Notes under the pieces: model-generated | Told to the model about the DNA's origin: nothing | Seen by the model: only the letters and a program-made list of their open reading frames with translations | Databases searched by the model: none | Shown: positions 57,758-64,000 of the stretch, in pieces | Layout of the letters: each line of letters starts with the position of its first letter | Numbering within the stretch: the first letter of the stretch is position 1 | Source: Phallusia mammillata | Lineage: Eukaryota; Chordata; Ascidiacea; Phlebobranchia; Ascidiidae | Direction: 5' to 3' | Assembly: GCA_003260075.1 (NCBI GenBank) | Contig: QLIY01000046.1 | Span: 180,081 to 244,080 of the forward strand | Length of the DNA: 64,000 nt | Position numbers and translations under genes: made by a program

Positions 57758-58113
57758 GTTTTTTGGGGAAAAACGAAAGCACCTCTGATGAAGACTTCTC
57801 TGTCCTCTCGTGATCGGTCCTAAAGACTAAGATTATTACCATCAAAGGTTTCTATTGTCTAAAACCGCAACCTCCTAATCTTTGTTATACTCTCCTGTTC
57901 GAAACTGTTTTAAATTTGGGGGGGGGGATTTTTTGGGGAAAAACGAAAGCACCTCTGATGAAGACTTCTCTGTCTTCTCGTGATCGGTCCTAAAGACTAT
58001 TACAAAAGATATACATTCATTGACTAGATTATTGCCATGAAAGGTTTCTATTGTCTAAAACCGCGACCTCCTAATCTTTGTTATACTCTCCTGTTCGAAA
58101 CTGTTTTAAATTT
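57758..58113. repeat. False direct duplication with G(10) run 57918-57927
   Basis: Copy 57758-57917 and copy 57928-58113. The right copy has an additional ~25 bp (near 58000-58025) relative to the left, an indel as expected between haplotypes. No gene affected. Confidence 0.8.
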
Positions 58114-61100
58114 AAAAAGTTCTTTACCTATCCTATAACGTCAGTGGTCACCTTTTTACCATATACTTTACTAAGGTTTGGTTTTACTTTATGTATGAAC
58201 ATACGTTTTATGTTCTTAACTGCATGTGACGTGGTGACTCATTCTGCTAACAAAGTACTTTTTCACAATTTAAAGCTTGTATGGTTCGGTTTTGTCATCG
58301 GGGACCCAATACAACAAATCCTTTGTTTTTTGTGCAAGCGTAGGGTCGTTAGTCCTGCTGCTGTCTCTAAAATGTGTTTGTTCTGAGCAAAGATTTTGGT
58401 GCTCTGAACAACTCAGTTTTTTGTGCACTTTATGTTTGCTTGCTTGGTTACCTTTGATTTGACCCTATGAGCTAACACCGCGTGTTGACGTTTCCTAAAC
58501 CCAGTAAATATGTTTGCGTGTGCCGAAAAAGGAACAACACCCCCCTAAAATTTACTAAATTCGAGTCCTAACTAGAGGTTTAAATTTATTTTTGTGACCT
58601 TTTAAAGTTGAACGTAAGATAAAGCTATTTATTCGCACTGCGTAACGACAATGAACTTACATTTGCAATTGAGTCGGCTAGTAATAGACATTGGGTCCAG
58701 AAGGTACGTAGGAACTTTTTAGGTTTCGCTGTTATATTAAATGTAAAATTAAAGCCCTAAAAATTAAAAATAAAGATTTTGAAGGTTTCGATAGGTTACA
58801 TTAAAACTGAAGACTACAAGCAAGCTGAAAAATCTGAAAGGCTTTTAAACTGGCTGTATAGTGTATCTGACGATGAACATTGGTGACTTGTGAAATATGT
58901 TCTTGTGCCACACAGCAACAGCAGAGTAGTGATTGTTAGGGGTTACTTTTCATTGTCCAGTCCGTAATCTCACACTTGACAACGTGAATGTTGAACGAGC
59001 AGCAAAATAGCGGGAACAAAACTTGCCTAATCCTTACGAGTTGCTGTTATGACGTAATCATGCTCGTTAACGCCCCATTGACTTTGCGATGACTGTTTTT
59101 CAGCCTATTTACTAAAAGACCCCGCCTGTGTAGGTGTATGAATTTTTTGTGTTAATCTTTTCGTTTTCAGGCATCACCTGGTTGTTACTTAAGATCTAAC
59201 AAAACAGGCATTTTGTTGGATGTATATATTCCATGTAAATTCATTGACTGATTGTATTACTTCAGAAAATATGTCTCATTCTCAGTTATATATTGTCATA
59301 AACAGTGATCGTCAATGACCATGCTGTCTGTTGGAGGGTCTGATATTGTTCAGTATAATCACTCTCAGTGGTGTTGTATTTAGTTGCGCTAGTTTTTGAA
59401 ACGTGCGTAAGGCCATGTTCTCATTACCGCTTCACTGATTTTCTTGTTGACTTAGGCAAGTTTTGAGCACTTAAGCCCAAAGTAGTCTGCATGTTAAATT
59501 GCAAAGAAAGGATACATTATTGTTTCTGTGTGGCATAAATTATCATAAAACATGTGTTTGTAGTTCCTGACATAGCAGTAAGGTGCGGCCAGGTAAGAGG
59601 TTCAGTTAGAGTTGGACTATATTGCAAAAAAAGACAATTTGTGGACAGAATTAAACGCAGTACTATACTGTGACCTTATATCGAAGAGGTCGCGCGTGTC
59701 TACTTGCTTTAAGGTTTAAGTGACGTCATAAGAGGAATAATTGTAATGTCATAACAGACTACAAGAATCAGCCTCTGTAACAGGGTGGTGACCGACAGAT
59801 CTGTCTTTACTTGTCAAATATAAAAAATATACTCAAAAAGAGCGGCAGACGATCAGCGTCAGTGTAAAGTTTTATTTGAAAAAGAAATATTAATTTCGCT
59901 TATTAAGGCATCATCAGTTTCTGTCTTATTCAAATAGATTCTATTCAAATAGAGTCATAAGAGGAATTCCTAGTTTATTACGATGCAGTTGTAAGATTTG
60001 GGTATTTGGAGTGCGTCATTTTGCGCACGGCTAATTTTGTGCGAAATAAATCGACAACAACAACTTTTAGCCAAAAACGGAGTTTTTTTGTTTTCCCCTT
60101 TTTATCCATTTAAATTTTCAACTACCTAACAGTTCAGGTTCTGGATTTTGCCAGGTGTGGACTTTGGTGGATCGTGAAATATGAACAAGTCACAGCGCAA
60201 ATATAAACTGCAATCAGTTTGTACTTTGGAAACGTAAATCTCGTAATATACAGGGTTACTCCGGGTCAGTAAAACTACAAAATGCAAGTGTAAATATTTG
60301 GCTCAACCGGTTGACTTTATTGCGTAGATGCGCGCAGATGAATTTGATTAAATACAATACGTATATTTTTACCTTGTTGCGTTTGGCACAAATCCAATGC
60401 ATTTCAACTGAACTTGTACGCGAATAAATACAATGCGTAGTATTACAGTGCCACTAACAGCAGCTGCAAGGGGGTCAAGTTTAGAGAGCCTTTTTAGCAA
60501 ATGCGCTATTGTTGAAGGTTTTGCGGAGTATGATTGAAGCTTTCGATACCTTTGTCTTTAGGAAAAGCGTAAAATATAACCTTCTTATTTTCACCACTTA
60601 ATTCTAGTTGTAATTCAAGCCTTTATCAGCAATTATAAGCTTTTTACGTTGAAATAATATTTTATGGAAACGTAATGTGATTGTTGTGTTTTAGACAGCT
60701 CCGTTTCACTTAAAAACGAGAATTGATCCAAAAATGTACTTGGGAGCAAAACAATTTTGACTTTGCAGCAGTAATGAATTGTTTCTTGCAACAAACCTAG
60801 CTAGAGCATGAAAAGCAAAAGGCATTTATGTTTTCAACGCCTTAAATGAAAAACGACAGCAGTTAACGATGTGTGCTCAGCGTACAATGCAAACACATAC
60901 CAAAGAATGTCGAACATACAAGTCAAGAGCCGCACGTTTATAACCACCTCGATCGCAAAAAATGAACTCAAAGCCTGTTTGCCTGCACCCTGAACCTTTG
61001 TGAATTGCCTTAACGACGCCATGCGTGGGTTTTTCGTCACTTCTGCAATTCTGGAAAGTGGCATTCCGCTTGCGGTTCATTGCGAGGTCATACTGTCTCG

Positions 61101-64000
61101 CGACCTGCATGGCGTCGTGTCGGAAATAGGATAAGCCGCGTGCCAGCGCCGTTGTGACGTGATTTCAGTTGCCTTGTTTTGAGGAAAGTTGGTTCTAGCA
61201 AGCGATCGGTTTAGTCTTAAATCTCAGATTTGTTGATTTGATCAGATTTCGCATACACTTAAACTGCATCAATGAAAATGTTACCGAGCATGCAGTAGCT
61301 TTGCATATGAAAGCACGTTGTACCAAATTGTGCAGGGCGAAGTGTTAAGAATTTTGTTAAAGTTAAATCAGTTTTTTAACAGTGGGAAATCTAAGATGTG
61401 TTTAATTGGAATATAAACTTGTGGATTATCGAGGTACTAGAAAGACACGGTTTCGAGATACAACACATTTTTTTAGTATTTTTACGGACAAAACATTTTT
61501 TGAATGCTTGTTGCAGTTTCTGAAAAGTTTGGGTTTCTGCTTAGTTTGCTTTCCAGGAATTGTTTGAAATTGCTTGTCTAAACTCCTCGACTTGAACTGA
61601 CTGCATATATCGCAAATATCATGGGTTTGGGGTGTAGAATTGGATAAGGCCTCTAACTCCTTTGCCATTTACGGGAGTTCATCAATGGGTTAACTAAGAC
61701 TCAAGCGATTAAGTTAATGTTTGCGATCCGTAACATTAGATATGGAGAAAATCCATTGTTGCATTTTATAAGTCGATCTCCCGGGCTGATAGAGTCAAGA
61801 TTGGTGATTAGTGATTATGTATATTGAGTTGTGTACTTACGTATGTATTGTTGTACATGTTTGTCATGTCAAGGGCTGTGTCACTCATTGAACCTGCGGC
61901 GTGGTTGTGAATTCGTAAACATTTTTTGAGACAACGATTGACTTAGATCAAAACCACGTGACAAATTGAAATATTTCTGGGCTTGTTTGTCATATATTCC
62001 TTTTATTCTACTTATGTTATGGGAACCAATAAGGTTTTCAACTTGTAACAAGGGCACACAGAGACAATTTACTTTTTACTACCTGATAAACGCTTACCGC
62101 TTGTGTGTGAATGGCTAGATTGGTATCAGGGATGGGCAAAGGTTGAAGTTGGGTTCATCCAGATGATTCGGAAAAGAATAGTTCAGCAGATTCAAACGTA
62201 AACTTCGAGGTGTGGCATGAAAGTTTAGTCATAACATCCCATGATAGTTTTATTAACATCAATGACCCGAGACTTTTGCTTTTTGTGTCCAATGTTAATG
62301 TCATATAACAGACTATTGGGATCAGCTGGTCCGCTCTTCGCGATTTATTTGGATATGTATAGTGGGTTTGTGATATGGTAAACACGAAACATGCGAGCCC
62401 AAGCTGTAGGCATTTAAAGTTTATATATATCGAACCCACAGGTTTAGTGTAGGGATCCTGTGGAATATATGATACATCGGTAACAGCCACTTTCACTCAC
62501 CTTGTTTCAAAAACTGCAACAACCCAAAATTGCGAAGATCAAAAAATAGGCACAATGAATCCTTTTTTATGAAAGTACAAAAATTACGTGCAGGTTGTGA
62601 TTTATGCGATTGGTTGTCAAGTTAGAACAATGTTTAAAATTTCAAATGCTAAAATTCCTTTAAATGAGCACATTTGGCCAAACTGTTGCGGTGGTGTGAT
62701 TCTTAGGTACATGACTACTTTATACCAAGCGAAGATAATCTGTATTTAATTAATGCGGATGTGCTATATAATATTAGCCTGGAGATACACAACCTACGCA
62801 CCGTATCCGAGGAAATCATTACCTCGCATATGCCAGTTACCATATATACCCAGCTTTTCGTCTATAACTTAATCGCCTCGTCACGTCTCAAGCAGATTTG
62901 TGTAAGGTTTTCGAAAACCGTAGCGTACCTCATCTACCTTATTTGCGTTTTATTCTTGGGTTGGTTACCTTCGGAGAGAGCTCGCTGTCAACATAAGCAC
63001 TCTAATCGTATGCGATTCATTAACATACCTTCACGATGTGTTGTGCCACAACAAGAGCCCGGCGCTTCCGTTCCGCGAAAACTTGCTGTTCTCAAACCGA
63101 GTTCTAGTCAACTTGGCGTCGACTAGGTAGAATGTAAGCAAATATGATGTAATGAAAAAGTAAATCGTGTTATTTTTGGCGGTAACTTGTAGTTGACCAA
63201 TGCGGATGACTTATTTAGCATAATGCGTTCTATTTTTACTAAAATTTGGATAATTATTACACTGACAAGGCAACTTTGTTTTGTTTTTATTATTTTAAAT
63301 GAATATTTGAATATATAAATACAAAATATGACAACATGTACAATGTTTTGCCCAATCCACTGATATATGTTTTAGTTTTATTAGTTTTCATGGTGTATGT
63401 CATGCAGTAACGTTAAAATAGATTATTTCTAAATGGGATCTTGCAATAGACTAATCTGTCCTCCCAAAGAAACACTACATGCAAAGTAAGTCAATCCCAC
63501 ATTAAAAGTTACCATGTTTGCCGAAAAATTGGTTAAAAGTATTTTGTTGAATTAATGAGGTTTTAATAATGTACACAATCGTGCCAATGTCCTAACCTCA
63601 AAATCTTAATTGGATATTTGTTTGCCGTCAACCTCGCCATCGGTTAAAGTCCATCCTGTCCTTGCAAAAATGCGACCTTAACAACAAACATTTTTGATTC
63701 TTATCGCATCTGGGTATTCCCCGGATTACGTATTTGTCGTGTGACGTTTGAATTTGAATGCTCGTTTCGATCCTTGCTGTGCGATTTAGCCCTTGATGGT
63801 TGAGAACGTTTTTCCTAATTAAGTCAAAAGGGGGATTTTGTCAAAGCAAATTTAGGAAAGCGTTGGAATTCAGCTATTGTCGTGCCATCGTGAGGCATTT
63901 AGATTTGTAATCGACAAGCTTATTTGGTGATCTTTCGATAAACAAATTTGAATAAAAACCGGATTTTTATCAGAACAGTTCCCTGAAACTTATTTGCGAT
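58114..64000. other. 5.9 kb without recognisable gene or repeat ends
   Basis: Open frames here (58078-58386, 60834-61110, 61426-61668, 62155-62496, 62761-63126) are short, overlap on opposite strands and have no motif I recognise. A short tandem (ATTCAAATAGA) occurs near 59935-59955, and CAGGGATGGGCAAAGG at 62127 resembles a hAT end without a partner. It could be a long RNF126-like intron or spacer. Confidence 0.45.

Noticed and set aside
10145-57927. Poly-G runs as functional G-quadruplex or recombination hotspots causing real tandem duplications
   Set aside because: Near-constant 10-base length and constant strand at 20 sites argue for placeholders; kept only as the alternative to be tested by long reads.
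61426-61668. Minus-strand frame with ICDICSQF resembling a zinc knuckle
   Set aside because: Only one CxxC, no His/Cys partners at correct spacing and no flanking exons.
62761-63126. 121-codon plus-strand frame near the window end
   Set aside because: No recognised motif, odd composition for this genome and no splice or start context; treated as chance.

Overview
The window looks like nuclear DNA of an invertebrate chordate, most likely an ascidian such as Ciona. The evidence is AT-rich sequence, short introns (mostly 100-700 bp) with GT-AG ends, chordate-like proteins, and many short non-autonomous DNA transposons (mainly hAT, one piggyBac) inside introns and spacers. The species is an inference. 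No bacterial-type genes, CRISPR arrays or viral genes were seen.

Layout. 1-6532: end of a hAT element, a tRNA-like/SINE sequence, a large hAT element, and a five-exon minus-strand gene for a small protein of unknown function with a mitochondrial-looking N-terminus (2956-6532). 7402-30154: a 39-exon minus-strand CLIP-170 (CLIP1) gene. Its exons join in one phase to about 2,589 residues, with two CAP-Gly domains, a very long coiled coil and C-terminal zinc knuckles. 31995-37285: ten-exon minus-strand adiponectin receptor. 38668-40154: two-exon plus-strand WRAP53/TCAB1. 41556-47587: ten-exon minus-strand gene for a 480-residue protein with a predicted N-myristoyl site, an N-terminal TIR domain and C-terminal HEAT/ARM-like helices. 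48680-53205: first eight exons of a plus-strand RNF126/RNF115-type ubiquitin ligase whose RING exon is not found. 53206-64000: no recognisable gene.

The genes are unrelated housekeeping or signalling loci rather than an operon-like system. ADIPOR/WRAP53 and TIR-HEAT/RNF126 are divergent pairs with about 1.1-1.4 kb between start codons. WRAP53 and TIR-HEAT converge.

Two observations stand out. (1) Twenty poly-G runs, all on the plus strand, behave as assembly-gap placeholders. Fifteen are 10-11 bases long and sit exactly between two near-identical copies of 80-600 bp, the signature of overlapping contig ends (probably two haplotypes) that failed to merge. Several exons are therefore duplicated or broken in this text but not in the animal. 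(2) The TIR-HEAT protein reverses the domain order of SARM1, keeps the glutamate at the NADase position, and is the best candidate here for an undescribed system.
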